Positions 1 to 11,197 of a stretch of 64,000 bases of DNA are shown piece by piece. Numbering within the stretch: the first letter of the stretch is position 1; every line of letters begins with the position of its first letter. The DNA comes from Rhabditophanes sp. KR3021. Taxonomy: Eukaryota; Nematoda; Chromadorea; Rhabditida; Alloionematidae. Made by a program: the position numbers and the translations under genes. Under the pieces are notes generated by a model. The model made no database searches. It worked only from the letters and a program-made list of their open reading frames with translations, and was not told where the DNA came from. The DNA is taken from the NCBI GenBank assembly GCA_963281155.1, contig CAUJLY010000006.1, forward strand, positions 992,001-1,056,000, written 5' to 3'.

Positions 1-1
1 A

Positions 2-549
2 AGTTTAGATGGAGTTTCTAAATCTTACCCAAATGTAAGTCTTTCAAAATACAAATTGATAAATGATCTTTACAGGACTTGGCGATTTTGAAGCCATATA
101 AAAATAACAACCTACTTATTTTTAGCGCTGATTTAAGTCCATTTTTTATTTGCGCTTTAATTTATGTGTGCTCAACATATTTTCTCGGTCCAGCACATTT
201 TATGGTTACGAGATATTTTCCTTTACTTGCCAAACTAAAACAACTAAAAAAAGAATGTCGTATTGAAACGGCAAAGAAACTCGAGCGTGCCATTTTTAAG
301 ATCAATATTATGGTCGCCTTGCCTATAACTTTTGCTTTGCTTCCGTGTTTTGGATGTCTATTTTCTTCAGTTTTATTTAAGATTAATTTTTCAAAAGAAG
401 TCCAGCAAAATTTATCACAAATGACGGTTTTATTTCCCACATCATACTTACTTTGTTCTCAAATTTTGGCAATTTATCTGATTTATGATTCTAAACAAAT
501 TCGCAAAACACCTGCCAAAATCAGGAATACTATGGAAACTCGTGCATAA
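2..549 (+). CDS. 3' end of a seven-transmembrane chemoreceptor gene (Str-superfamily type), cut by the window edge
   Basis: Two exons are visible: about 2-34 and 76-549, joined in phase 0 across a 41-base intron (GTAAGT...TTTACAG). The encoded end (about 168 residues) holds the last three membrane helices, with a basic cytoplasmic stretch between helices 5 and 6 (KLERAIFKIN) running into a proline-containing helix (VALPITFALLP). The same layout, intron position and motif occur in the minus-strand gene at 11198-12210 (RRIETNIWEMR...GMPIAFATPP), so the two are paralogues. The N-terminal half lies upstream of the window. Likely a chemosensory G-protein-coupled receptor of the plasma membrane or cilium; the subfamily cannot be fixed from this fragment. 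Confidence 0.6.
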
Positions 550-1782
550 TTAAAAGTAATCTGAAATAAGCTATGTTGTTCAAAATAAATAAATTATTTA
601 AAAAGATTCAGTTGTTAAAACAAAATTCTTTTAGGTAATCATAAATATACCGCATGTTATATCTTGTCCAATTGTCTTATTAAATTCATGCTAAACAGTC
701 TTTGAATCATAAGTAGGGAGAACGGATTCTAGTAATCAAACGATAATATTGCTTGATATGTATTGTTGATACAATTTATAAATAATATAATTGGAAATTA
801 TTAACCAATCAACATTCATTTTTGAATCAAAACTTTTCTTGACTTAATATGTAATTTTAAAACAACAATTTATAATTATTAAAAAAAGAATAAAGTGGAA
901 ATATACGGCGGTTGACCATTTTCACATTTTGGTAAAATTATAGACAATTGTTTAAGGAACGAAAGGTAAGAGAACAGAACTTATTATTAGATAAAAATGG
1001 TTAGACTATATGTCTTGTATGATGCACTAAATATACATGATAACAATATTTAAATACTATAAATGCAAATTATACAACAACAATCGTCAGCATTTGATGG
1101 TTTTTAACACTTTTGGCAGAAAAACAAACTCGGCGTAAAAAATGTTCTGTGTAAACTTCAAAAATAATAAAAGTTCAGTTGTTAAACGTCGACGAATCAA
1201 CGGGATATCAAAAAATCCTTCATAATATGACATGTTACATTTACTTTGTATTCTTAAAAAATTCAATAAGATATTTAAATAGCGTTATTTGAATATTGCT
1301 CGAAGGAAGTCACAAAACATTATTAATTCCTCAATAATTATGATGTATATATTTACTTAACTCGGTAAAAAAAATTAAATATTTGTTTATGTAAATATTA
1401 CAGATGATTTCACTTACAAAAGTTACACATGCACAATAATACTTATCACAACTAATTACATATGCTACTGTTAACGTCATTTTTTAGCAAAAAAATTGAA
1501 AGTTTACTTTGCAGACTAATGCATTACAACTTTTATTCTTGTACTTTTGATGATCTCTAATAGAATAGTCATCCATTGTTGTTCTCAACAAAGAGCTTTT
1601 GAGGATAATACTATTTAGCACATTAATTATGTAAATACACACAAATGTTACAAACACAAGTGTAAACAAGAAGGTTTATTTTTAACTTATGTATTTGAGC
1701 AAATCACAAATGATACACATGATTTTTGTAAAATAACAATTTGAGGAAGTAAATCCACCTTTAACACAAGTAAGTTAATACT
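550..1782. other. Intergenic, AT-rich
   Basis: About 1.2 kb with no coding potential that I can support on either strand. The short open frame at 1484-1669 (minus) has no recognisable content. Confidence 0.6.
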
Positions 1783-1790
1783 ATAAAACA
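1783..1790 (+). promoter_or_regulatory. TATA-box-like element of the three-finger protein gene
   Basis: TATAAAAC lies 42 bases before the ATG at 1832 (distances in these entries are from the 3' end of the box). The same type of box at a similar distance precedes several other genes in the window. Confidence 0.45.
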
Positions 1791-1831
1791 GGCAACAAAT
1801 TTCATTTATTATCACTCCTCAAATTCAAATT

Positions 1832-2309
1832 ATGATGTCCTCTATTGCTCTACCATTATTGTTCTCCTTCTTTTTCCTGGCCAATGGAAGAGCTTTTTCA
1901 GATGATTCAAACGACTTGGTAAGAAATGTTCGTCAGACTCAACAACAATCTAGTGTTACCTTGACATGTGTTGATGAAGTTAAATTACCTAAAGAAATAG
2001 AAATCCCTTCAATGCACTCTTCTCCAGCTAGAGATCAAACGTGTGCCACCAATCAACCCTGTGTTTCAGTAGTCGGAAAAGTTGATGGTAAGAAGGTGAG
2101 TGTCAAAAGTTGCGGTGATACAATCGGCCAAAGAATGGGAAATACTACACTCGAACAATTCACAGTAAGTTATCAAACTAATCTTTTTTATTTATACAAT
2201 TTAGATGACAAAGGAATGTGTTAATCTTGACATGAGAATGGATAGTGGGCCAAGAATGAACATGAAAGTTTGTACATGTATCACAAATAAATGCAACAAA
2301 AATGCTTGA
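1832..2309 (+). CDS. Secreted three-finger (Ly6/uPAR-like) domain protein
   Basis: Exons 1832-2164 and 2205-2309 join in phase 0 across a 40-base intron and give 145 residues. Residues 1-22 are a signal peptide (hydrophobic core ending NGRAFS). Further on come cysteines at TLTCVDE, QTCATNQPC, SCGD and KECVN, and the end reads VCTCITNKCNKNA. That close, with CxC followed by CN near the C-terminus, is the usual end of a Ly6/three-finger fold. An NTT glycosylation site is present. No GPI-anchor tail is visible, so it is probably released. Without splicing the frame stops at 2224 in junk, which supports the intron. Function unknown; family assignment moderate. Confidence 0.7.
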
Positions 2310-3190
2310 AAACTGTGTTTGGAATTATTGTTCAGAGTAAATATCTTTAACTGTTATCCAATTTAAAACATTAAGCTAGATGTAACTAAATAAAATCTTA
2401 TTCTTTGACATTTGATTTTGTTAATTTAATAAATATTGCTAATATAAATGCTTTTATAAAAAACTAAAAGTGTATGAACTCTTGTTCTTGAAAATATTTG
2501 ACAATTCATTTTCGCGCAACAAGATAATTTGTAGAGACACCCACACTATTAAATAAGTAAAGAATCGGATTAATGGATGACTCGACAATGTTTAAATAGA
2601 GTAGAAATTTGAATTCAATAAATAACGCATTCAAAATTAAGAAGTTTGATACTCATTTTTAAAAACTGAAACTTTACACATTCTGAACACTTGATCGCCA
2701 AAAATATCAACTATAATAATGTCAGTCTTATTAACAATTATGAAATTATACTAATTTATCGGGTTTTCGATTTTTATGATTTTGATTAAACCTCAGTTCA
2801 GATCAGAAATTTTTTTATTTTTCTGATTTATCAAAGCAGAATCAAATCAGAAAACAGATTTGAAATTGGAAGGAAATCCATCGTTATTTTCTAAATACTA
2901 CCATTCCACGAAAGTATTTGTAATTTTGTTCATTAAGTGTATTTTCATCTACATTATTTTTAACAATCAACAATGTACAGAATATTTATTATATAAAATA
3001 ATGGATCCGGTTAATTATCATTAATTATGTAAAGAAATGTTATTGAATTTGAATATAAACATTTACATGTATATTTATTATGTTTAGTTAGTGACCATTT
3101 TGTCTGAAAAAATGTTTTACCTTTGCCTTGCTTGGTACCTTTGTGTAACAAAGTGGTTATTTAAACATAAATGAATGTGATTGTAGCTGA
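2310..3190. other. Intergenic, AT-rich
   Basis: No gene seen. Around 2797-2860 there is a short run of imperfect direct and inverted copies of a CAGAAA/TTTCTG-type motif. It has no obvious function. Confidence 0.55.
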
Positions 3191-3198
3191 TATAAAAG
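3191..3198 (+). promoter_or_regulatory. TATA-box-like element of the first IgGFc-like gene
   Basis: TATAAAAG, 69 bases before the ATG at 3268. This is farther from the start than in the sister genes. Confidence 0.4.
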
Positions 3199-3267
3199 AC
3201 ATATTCATTTCTACTAAAGCATAATTATTAAAATAACTTTATATTCGTCAGAAGCTATTACAATAAG

Positions 3268-4866
3268 ATGCAATCGAATTTATTTATTTTACTAGTTTTT
3301 GCAATTTTTGGAAATGTTGTATTTTCGGCAAATTCGGATGGGAAGGATTTCGTATTTAATTTCTTATGTTACGAATCTTATTTTAATAATGCCATCACCA
3401 CAACTGTTATTGTAATTCCATCATATAACGATAGTATTTGTACCTTTGAATATACACAAACATCTGACAACAAAGTAGTTTCAATTCAAAAAACTGCCTC
3501 TTATGGCAAAACTAATGAGGTTAGTATATGCATAACTGTTAATACAATAATGTTTTTAAGATTTCTTTCGATCACAATGAAGTACTTCTGAGAGCATATG
3601 CAAGTGGCGGTCAAATTAGAGATTTTGCTGTCCAAGATTTTCGTATATTTGCTTCATGTACCGAGGAGGTCAAATTAATTGGCAGATATAGTGATCCATA
3701 TTATGGCGAAAGTTTATTTATTATTTTTTAAAAATTAATTAAATATTTTTTAGTATGCAGATTTATTTAATATTCCCTCTATTTCAAACGCTGGAAATAA
3801 ATACATTTTTTCGATGACAAGTGTCGATTACGATCAAAAAGTATGAATATAATTACATAAACATCTTTTTATTGAACTTGAATTTAATATAAATTTCTAG
3901 GGATGGATTACAATATTACCTATTACTCAATTAAATTCAATTAGGGTAAATATTGCAGGATATATCAATGGTGCATTATTTTCAATTGAAATAGCTCAAT
4001 ACAATACTACTATTGGTCAAAATCAGCATTATATTGATGTTAATCCTTTAGATAAATATGATTTCAACTCATCCATAACAATATCAGCTTCGTCAAATTT
4101 TTTCGTAACTTATGTGAGCCCTTTTGCTTCAACAAGTAACAATCCCGATGCTTCATGCGGAACCTCATGTTATCGCGACTACACAGCATTTATGATGATG
4201 CCAGTGGTTGAAAAAAAATGCAACGATATAATATCTCCATCTGATCAAAGAATGATAACAAATGACTTCACAACGCGACTATATGTTTCTCCGCCCTCCG
4301 TACCTTATGATTGTAATGAAACTTTTACAATGAATATTTATGATAAAGAAGATAATATTAATGGGTATCAAGAAATAATTACTTCCATGGGTTCCAGTAC
4401 AATTGAACTAACAGATAAATCAGAAATGGCCTCATCAACAAATGCAGGACAAATGCCAATGTATCGCCTTGGTTCAGTTCTTAATCATCCAGATAGTTTG
4501 ACGGCTTACGGTCATTTTACTCATTATGTGCCAAGTGTGCAAGAATGGGTAACTGGAAAAACTCAATTTTTTACACTTGCTAAAAATTGCTTTGTTGAAA
4601 TGTATACTGATCAAGATGGATATAATCCTGATTTTATAACAGTGGATGGCATTGTTTTGAGTAGATTGAATTACACTTTTATTTATATGGAATATTTTAA
4701 GAAAAAATACGGTCATTTCGTCCTTCCCGTCACTGGATATGGACTACATACAATTAAAAATTATGGAAATTATGTTATCTACGTGGTATGCAAGAATGTT
4801 AATAGTGCTGGCGATGCTGCTGGCTATGTAGCAGGATTTAACAAAAGAAAAGCAAGAAGTTCGTGA
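3268..4866 (+). CDS. Secreted IgGFc-binding-domain-like protein, copy 1
   Basis: Four exons, 3268-3519, 3561-3711, 3761-3840 and 3901-4866, give 482 residues. Introns 2 and 3 are absent from the copies at 38357 and 59047. Intron 1 (after the TNE triplet) sits at the same place in all three. Residues 1-20 are a signal peptide. The N-terminal block (SDGKDFVFNF, then TVIVIPSYNDS) and the central cysteine-rich block (CGTSCYRDY, then DQRMITNDFTTRL) match the IgGFc-binding/FCGBP N-terminal type of domain found in nematode secreted proteins. The last part (YGHFTHYVPS..EWVTGKTQF and a C-terminal AGFNKRK) is conserved in the sisters. The third exon must start at 3761, not 3754, because only that join keeps the frame. 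Probably an extracellular or mucus-associated protein; ligand unknown. Confidence 0.72.
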
Positions 4867-5282
4867 TTTAAAAAATAAAACCAATTGCGACTTTAGATAA
4901 GTTTACTTTCTTATTAGATACTTCTGAACTTATAAATTTATAACATTTTAACAAATCCAAAACTGTTCTAATAATAATTACTATTGTGTATTTAAAAATA
5001 GCGCGTGCCATATTTAACACATGCCTGTAAATATGCGTAAATGCTAATATTATTTAATTTACATGTAATCTAAGCTAGCAAAATAATTATTACAAAATCA
5101 TACATTTCAAAGTATTTAAGTTAGCATATAAAAATCGTATTTTGTTGATGAATCAAAAAATGACGTGTACTCAACAAAGATAGTTGCTAGAAAATAAATA
5201 AATGTATGTAGTTTCGCTTTTTTGAACACAATAGAGCACATTTTTAATATTTTCAAATTGATAAACCTTGTATTGACCCCAG
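4867..5282. other. Intergenic
   Basis: Contains AATAAA just after the stop of the previous gene, then AT-rich sequence with no supported gene. Confidence 0.5.
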
Positions 5283-5655
5283 TATTTTGCGTGACATCTT
5301 TGGTGTTTTTGCAGAAGATAACCGTGAATATATTCAAGATTTCTTTGTCAGTAATTACGAATGCCAAACCGCGTATGACTACACACTCAAAAACTTCTAC
5401 TGTCTTTCATCTGCTGGAAAAAGCGGGTTAAGTGCCATAAAACGATGCGATCTTCAACTAAATGACGATCTTGATCAACATATTGGTGTTTGTCTTGCTG
5501 AAAATAAGTATAACAAATGTATGATGGCCATTTATCAATCTTATTGTGGAAATGATGCCAGCACCTATATCTGCAATGTTAATAACGTCGCCCTCATTCA
5601 TCTGTTCCCTGAATGTTTTTCAAACAAAATGAAATGTCCAGCATATTCATCTTAA
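5283..5655 (+). pseudogene. Cysteine-rich secreted-protein exon (DUF19/T20D4.11-like), missing its start
   Basis: An open frame of about 123 codons follows an acceptor-like CCCCAG and ends at a TAA. It has regularly spaced cysteines (YECQ, FYCLS, KRCD, GVCLA, NKCMM, SYCG, YICN, PECF, MKCP), which resembles the nematode DUF19/T20D4.11-like extracellular domain. There is no in-frame ATG, and no upstream exon or signal peptide could be found: the frame meets a TAA at 5245. It is either the last exon of a gene whose first exon I failed to see, or a truncated copy. Family call tentative. Confidence 0.4.
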
Positions 5656-5794
5656 CTTTTAAAACTATTGTCTAGCATATCCATTTTGATTTTAAGAACA
5701 ATAAACTTTATGCAATTTAAATCAAAATGTTTTCAATTTTGAAAAACTAGTTTGAAGGGTGCGGTAAGTGTAAAAATGTTTTGTTATTAATATC

Positions 5795-6425
5795 CTGTTC
5801 CTTTATAACGTCACAATTACCTACAGTAGTATATCCTACATACATTAAAGATCCTTTTGCATTTGATTTCTTTATCAAAATGATTAATGCATTATCTAAA
5901 TCTATTGAAATCTTGATGCTGAAGAAATATTTTTTCCAACTACACTTGATTTTGCTGAATATTTAGCGAAAGCTTTTCCTAATATTTGCGAATTACTCAT
6001 TTATTCTTGCTATAGTTATTCAAGTACACAATTGAATGTGGATTATTTTATGCCCTTTAAAAGTGTACAAATTTTATATATGAATTGCATAGAAGAACGA
6101 TCAACTAAAAGTTCTCCTAATAGTCAAATGTAAAAACCAAAAATATCTTGAACAGATTGACTATACAAATTATAGAGACATGATAAAGGTACGTAATGAG
6201 AATGAAGAAAAAGACAAAGGAAGTTATCCTAAAGAAGAATTATATTGTCAATCTATTGCAGAATTTCAAATGAATAGAAACTGTTTGTGTCATAAAATTA
6301 AAAAAACGTTTGGATGTGTGTTCAATATTTCTACTCCTTTATTATAAAACCCTAGAGAAGTGATGTTATGTGAAGTGTATTGCAAGAATGTTGCAGATTT
6401 TGATATTTCTTTGAATTCCAATTTA
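5795..6425 (+). pseudogene. Decayed LRR-like family gene
   Basis: Fragments in shifting frames resemble the C-terminal half of the intact gene at 41755-43312. One segment reads AFPNICELLIYSC...YFMPFKSVQILYM (about 5963-6085). It matches the segment YFPSITELDC...FIIPFKSLQIVFL in the other dead copy at 37580-37690, and YPNLKRFSY...FFVGFKELQVIE in the intact gene. A later segment around 6205-6340 (NEEKDKGSYPKEE.., then CHKIKKTFGC) resembles its tail. Stops and shifts are frequent, so it cannot make a protein. Confidence 0.5.
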
Positions 6426-7029
6426 CATCCTGATGCGTATTATTCTTAAGAACTTTAAGAAATGTAAATAATATTGGGCATGTGTAACCCAAATAGTTAT
6501 GATTATATAATTTAATTTTTATTCTGTTAATAAAATGGCAAACTTAATTATGCTTGGAACATAAAGTCGAATATCTTCTGAAAATGAAATCTAAATTATT
6601 GGATTAATCTATTTGACTTGATCTTTATTTATTGAAAAATAAGTTATTATTTAAACATCTAATTAGTTTTCTTTGTTTCATAAAATTTGCACCATTCACA
6701 AAGAGATGTTATTTAACGTCTACAAAATCAGAATTAAAAAAGAAATGTCGACACTACCAGTCACATTCACCAAAAATATACCATTTTGTATTAAAGGCTA
6801 AATTGGCAGATAAATCTCTCTAATATATTAGTTCTTCTCAATCTGTTTATACCAGCTCATAAACACCACCTAATAATTCTTATGCTGTTGGTTAAGTATA
6901 ACATGGGTATAGTGCCATTGTGATTTATATTTAATATTATATACAGTGATATATCGCAAAGGCACTTCAATTATTTTGCGCACCTTATTCGATTTTTATA
7001 TTTATTTGAGTGAGATGGTTATTTTTTAA

Positions 7030-7251
7030 AGTGCAATTAGAGATCAACTTCATACTCAATTAGAAGAAGCTATATCTCAAGCCAAAGTAATAACACCTGC
7101 TTTGGATTACCAGCTTATAAAACACAAAATTAACGCATTGGTTGAAGGAGTTACAGGAGATCTTAAAAGATGTTCCGATTTTAGAGATCACACACTATCT
7201 GATGCGGCTGGACCTGCTGCAACCGCTGATGATACTGATGACTCCAAGTAG
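7030..7251 (+). pseudogene. Last-exon relic of an SXP/RAL-2-like gene
   Basis: The frame after TTTTAAAG reads AIRDQLHTQLEEAISQAK...ITPALD and ends in an acidic DDTDDSK. It aligns directly with the C-terminal exon of the next gene (SIVRDKLHNEFEDAMDDAK...TPTLDE). No convincing 5' exon remains. The weakly similar open frame at 6632-6823 (ELKKKC near a hydrophobic start) might be a ruined first exon. The final stretch differs in composition from the intact gene. Confidence 0.5.
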
Positions 7252-7866
7252 TTTAATGGAACATTTTTCTGATTGTAACCACAGGTTATTTTTGTTTTTT
7301 TAAATATTGTAATTTTTGTGTGAATCTTGCATGCTCTTAAAAATAAACAATTTCAAACCATCTTTAGGCATTTAATTACTTCGAACAAACACAATGTTTC
7401 CATTTTTTTTGAAAATATTGGCATGTGTATATTTAATCTAAATCACAGTTATAACCAAGTAAAAAACTTTTAAGTAGGATTCACTTCAATGATGTTTTTC
7501 ATGTCATTTTTTATTTACAATTAGCTGAAACATTATTTTGTTACAAACTTTACGTCCAACCTTTAATTAATGAACAATAACGTAACTTAATTGTTCTAGA
7601 TATTAATTATAATATCATAACACAGCTAATTTAAAAAATGAACAAAAAATTAGTAGTAATTACATTATATTAATCATAGATTAAAAGTGATGAATTACAT
7701 GACAATCATTTTGATTTAAGAAGTTAGAAGCATTATGTCTTGAAACAAATTAACACAATGACTATTAACAGGTTTTGTAAAAAACTAAAAAGAAAACAAT
7801 CAAATAAGAAGTATAATGCACTTTGTCATTTATTTAGATGTGCCAAGCAACAAAAAAAAGTTTGAG

Positions 7867-7874
7867 TATAAAAG
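7867..7874 (+). promoter_or_regulatory. TATA-box-like element of the SXP/RAL-2-like gene
   Basis: TATAAAAG, 32 bases before the ATG at 7907. Its place between the two possible ATGs (7838 and 7907) favours 7907 as the true start. Confidence 0.45.
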
Positions 7875-7906
7875 AAAACAGAAAAGCAATTACATTCAAT
7901 TTGAAA

Positions 7907-8481
7907 ATGTTTAACACCAACAATATTGTACTTATTCTTGCTTTTGCTGGAGTTTTATTAGTTTATGGTGAAGAACGTCCATTCTTGAAACATGCTAGTG
8001 CAGCCACAAAAAAGAAATTCGAAAAACTTGCCCATGATTGCTACATGAGTAGAGATGGCATTTCAAAAGCTCAGGCTGCTTTAGTTGCCAAAGATGACGG
8101 GGAAGGTGTTAAGGTAATAAAAATTAAAAGATTAATTAGGTATTTTTATAGTCTGGCTACGAGGCTCACATTGCACAGTATAATGCTAGACTACATAAAG
8201 TTCATGCAGAGGTTGATAGAAAATTTGAACGAATGCATGCAACTCCTGCACAAGAAGGACTTTATATCAAACTTCGAGGTATAGTTCTCAATAGAAGTAT
8301 AGTTAGAGATAAACTTCATAATGAATTCGAAGATGCTATGGATGATGCCAAAGAAAAAACACCTACTTTGGATGAAAAACCTCTCAATAATATTCTTAGA
8401 GAACTAATTGACGCAGTTAACGAAGATGTGGAAAAATGTGTTTACGCTCGGAAACGCAAGCATCCCAAAAGGACTAATTAA
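7907..8481 (+). CDS. SXP/RAL-2-like (DUF148) secreted protein
   Basis: Exons 7907-8113 and 8152-8481 join in phase 0 over a 38-base intron to give 178 residues. Residues 1-21 form a signal peptide ending LVYG. The mature start (EERPFLKHASAATKKKFEKL) carries the PFL..AS...KK.F pattern of the SXP/RAL-2 family, and the rest is charged and helical as usual for that family. The lysine/arginine-rich tail (ARKRKHPKR) is unusual. The upstream in-frame ATG at 7838 would put a charged leader ahead of the signal peptide and lies before the TATA box, so 7907 was chosen. The role of the family is unclear; in parasitic nematodes these proteins are abundant secreted antigens. A relic copy lies 650 bases upstream. 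Confidence 0.65.
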
Positions 8482-9102
8482 CTTCCTACAAGCATTGATA
8501 TAAAAAATGATTTTTGAATATAATCATGATTTTAATAAAAAATATGATTAAAAATAACTAGTTTTATTAATATTCTCCAAAACAACTGCAACGATATTCT
8601 ATAATAATAATTATTAAAATCAGCTTATAAGTGTCCGACGGTTACAAAAGGTAAAAAAATTAATTTGTGTATAATTAGCTTAAAAAGGTCAAAAGTATTG
8701 CATTGATTAAAACTTTTATGTAAAAGAGAAGTTTTGAAAAACGCATTCCATATCTGGATTACTGATTAAATTTTAAATCAATAGAAAAAATCCTTCAAAA
8801 TGAACTAACTATATGTCTAATAAATTATTTTTATTAAACGTCAAAGCAATTTTAATTGCAAATCAGTTTTTCTTGTAAGACAATTGAATCTTCTTATCGA
8901 ATTCCTTTATGTTGAAGATTATCATTATAACAGCGGAAATAAACCTTTAAAAGTGATGAGGACCTTTGGAGAAGTAAGGTTCTGCATTGGAAATAAGTGA
9001 ACCTACATCAGCACTTTCTCTATTTCCATAATCAGGAGAGGCAACCGTTTAAAATAACAATTTTTGTAATTCCTCTAATTTCCGTTTATTTTCCTTCTCA
9101 GC
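8482..9102. other. Intergenic; no N-terminal half of SKP1 found
   Basis: Searched by eye for the missing 5' part of the SKP1 fragment that follows; nothing recognisable. Confidence 0.5.
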
Positions 9103-9338
9103 ATGTTAGCGGGTGCTAATTACATGGATATCACCAATATGGTTGATGTTCTTTCTGATTCTATTGCTAAAGCCATTAGAGGAAAATCAGCCGAACAAAC
9201 GCGTCAATACTTCAATGTCGAAAATGATTATACCAAAGAAGAAATGGAACAGGTAATTTTTAAAATTATAAACAATAGATAATAAATTGATTGTAGGTGA
9301 AAAGTGAAAATGCTTGGAGTCTATCTAATATTCAATAA
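9103..9338 (+). pseudogene. SKP1-related (skr) C-terminal fragment
   Basis: Exons 9103-9252 and 9297-9338 join in phase 0 (intron GTAATT...TTGTAG). The product would be 63 residues: LAGANYMDIT.MVDV, IAKAIRGKSAEQ, TRQYFNVENDYTKEE, and VKSENAWSLSNIQ to the stop. This is the C-terminal half of SKP1, the part that binds F-box proteins. The BTB/POZ-like N-terminal half that binds cullin is absent. A good polypyrimidine tract and AG precede 9102, so this was once an internal exon. As it stands it is a truncated gene; the open frame and intact intron suggest the loss was recent. Confidence 0.7.
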
Positions 9339-9436
9339 ATTTTATATGACTATTAAAGTTCTATTTTATAAATCTTCTTTTTTAAAAAGGGTTAACTTAA
9401 CACGATACAGTCAAAAAAGAATTTGGTTAATAGATT

Positions 9437-9585
9437 AAAGTTATCAACAGGATGAACATAAAAATTGGGCTTGTAGTTCCGAGCAGCAAGTCTCGTATGC
9501 CGGCAGACCTAAAAATTTGTCGATAACTTATACTATTGTAATTGTTCTGATTGTTTCAGCTATTTTTGTATATCTTATACAATAA
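9437..9585 (+). other. Short open segment coding for a possible tail-anchored peptide
   Basis: An acceptor-like CAG at about 9450 is followed by an open frame reading DEHKNWACSSEQQVSYAGRP, then a hydrophobic helix of about 20 residues (ITYTIVIVLIVSAIFVYLIQ) and a stop. That is the shape of a C-terminal membrane anchor. No upstream exon or ATG is found. It may be the last exon of an unseen gene, or chance. Confidence 0.2.
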
Positions 9586-9936
9586 TCAGCAATGGTGTTT
9601 TCCCGACCAGGTGCGTCCCTCAAATGAAAATTAAATTGACATAACATTAGTAGATTTCTTGATTGGAAAAGATACGTCAGCATGCTTTTAAGACAAAAAT
9701 AAAGACTGTTTATTAGAGTTAAAAAATTGGTGATATACTTGTAAAACGTAGTAAGAACGACAATATATGCAAATTAATGATGTTCATAATATACATACTG
9801 TTATAATTAGAGGATTACAGGAAAAACATAATGAACAACATATGAAACATTTTAATTAATTATTTTGAATAAAACGTAAAACATCAAAACGCTTTTGAGA
9901 AACTTTATTTCATAAACTTCAAAGTTACATTTCTTC

Positions 9937-10842
9937 TTAGAAAAAGTTGTTTAATGTTTGAAATGATGCTTTGAGACTTGTTATCGTAAGCAAATTCCTT
10001 ACAACTGTGTTGCATGTAATTAATATTATTGCATCCATAGATAAAAATGTTAATGAAATAAGTTCAGAGTACAATTCTGCATCAAAGGAAGAATCCGTAA
10101 TGTTAACTAGGGTATTATAAATTAAATTTTGAACAAGGATGCATATGGTTACAAAAAATGTTTGGAATGCATACATATTTTCTTTTGAAAAGAAAGTATA
10201 TTTTACAACTTGTTTATTATTATTTTTTAATTTAGTCAATGTTACCTTTTTTGCTTTTTTCATAATAACCCTTAAAACAAATACGTTCATGATTACTTCT
10301 AAAACAAAAGTAGTAATTGGCAAATATTTACTTTGGACGGCCAGTTTAATTTCTCTGCAAGAATTATCCCAAATCTTTTCCGAGTTTTGAATTGGCTTGT
10401 GATAAAGTTGACATTTTTCATCTAAAAATATAAATACAGGAACAATAGCTATTGCCAGAATTGATAGAGTAAATAAAATAGAGATTTTTTTATTAAATCG
10501 TTGATAATAAAACGTAGGATAAGCTACAGCAATGACTCGATTTAAACTTTGAATCAAATGACCAAACGATAATGCATTCCACAAATAACTACTCATAATT
10601 TCTTTTACTCTTTGAAATATTGATACTTCATTTTTAACGATAACGGCTATTTTAAAAAAGTAAAAGAAATTGATGGACATATCCAGAATTAGCAGGCATT
10701 CGATTATAGAAATACTTAAACAAATGTATCCGAAACAATTGCTTAAACTCTTCAATTTGAGTATGGCATAAATGCATACAGTATGCAAAGTTAAACCGAT
10801 TAAAGGTATTGGCAAAAAGGATAAATTTTGCAAAGAAGGCAT
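9937..10842 (-). CDS. Srx-like chemoreceptor (7TM GPCR)
   Basis: Single-exon gene of 301 residues with seven hydrophobic segments. Diagnostic features are a basic first loop followed by CFGYICL at about residues 36-42 (shared as YGYICL and YGYLMQ in the sister genes at 13489 and 17072), and NRVIAVAYP right after helix 3 (101-109), the Srx-type equivalent of the DRY motif. The end of helix 7 carries ITCNTVVRNLL. Predicted chemosensory receptor at the plasma membrane, coupling to a G protein; the ligand is unknown. The opposite-strand open frame at 10139-10390 is a shadow. Confidence 0.8.
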   Translation of the reverse strand: MPSLQNLSFLPIPLIGLTLHTVCIYAILKLKSLSNCFGYICLSISIIECLLILDMSINFFYFFKIAVIVKNEVSIFQRVKEIMSSYLWNALSFGHLIQSLNRVIAVAYPTFYYQRFNKKISILFTLSILAIAIVPVFIFLDEKCQLYHKPIQNSEKIWDNSCREIKLAVQSKYLPITTFVLEVIMNVFVLRVIMKKAKKVTLTKLKNNNKQVVKYTFFSKENMYAFQTFFVTICILVQNLIYNTLVNITDSSFDAELYSELISLTFLSMDAIILITCNTVVRNLLTITSLKASFQTLNNFF

Positions 10843-11197
10843 ATTAAATATTTAAAATAACGGAAATGAGCTATTTTAATAAAACATGCTTTAATTAAAA
10901 CATTTATTGATAACATCTTGTTGTTTATTATAGCTTAATTGAGGAAATTGTATGAATGTAATTATTTGACTGGAAAACATAGACTTGTATGAAATTATAT
11001 CAAAACAACGACATGTTTATTATTAACATACCCTTCATAATTTTAAATGATGAATATTATTTATAATTAGTAAAAAAATTAAGAAACCAGGTATCTGTTA
11101 ACACAATTATTTTCAGCTGTGAAATTAGCTTTAGTAATTATTTATATGTATAACCGTTCAATAAAACGTAAGCATGATTAAAATGTATAATTTAAAA

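Noticed and set aside
3754..3760. Alternative acceptor TTTTTTAG at 3753 for exon 3 of IgGFc-like copy 1
   Set aside because: Brings a stop within five codons; the acceptor at 3760 keeps the frame and the family match.
5222..5431. 69-codon frame overlapping the cysteine-rich exon
   Set aside because: Other frame of the same DNA; the 5283-5655 frame has the ordered cysteines.
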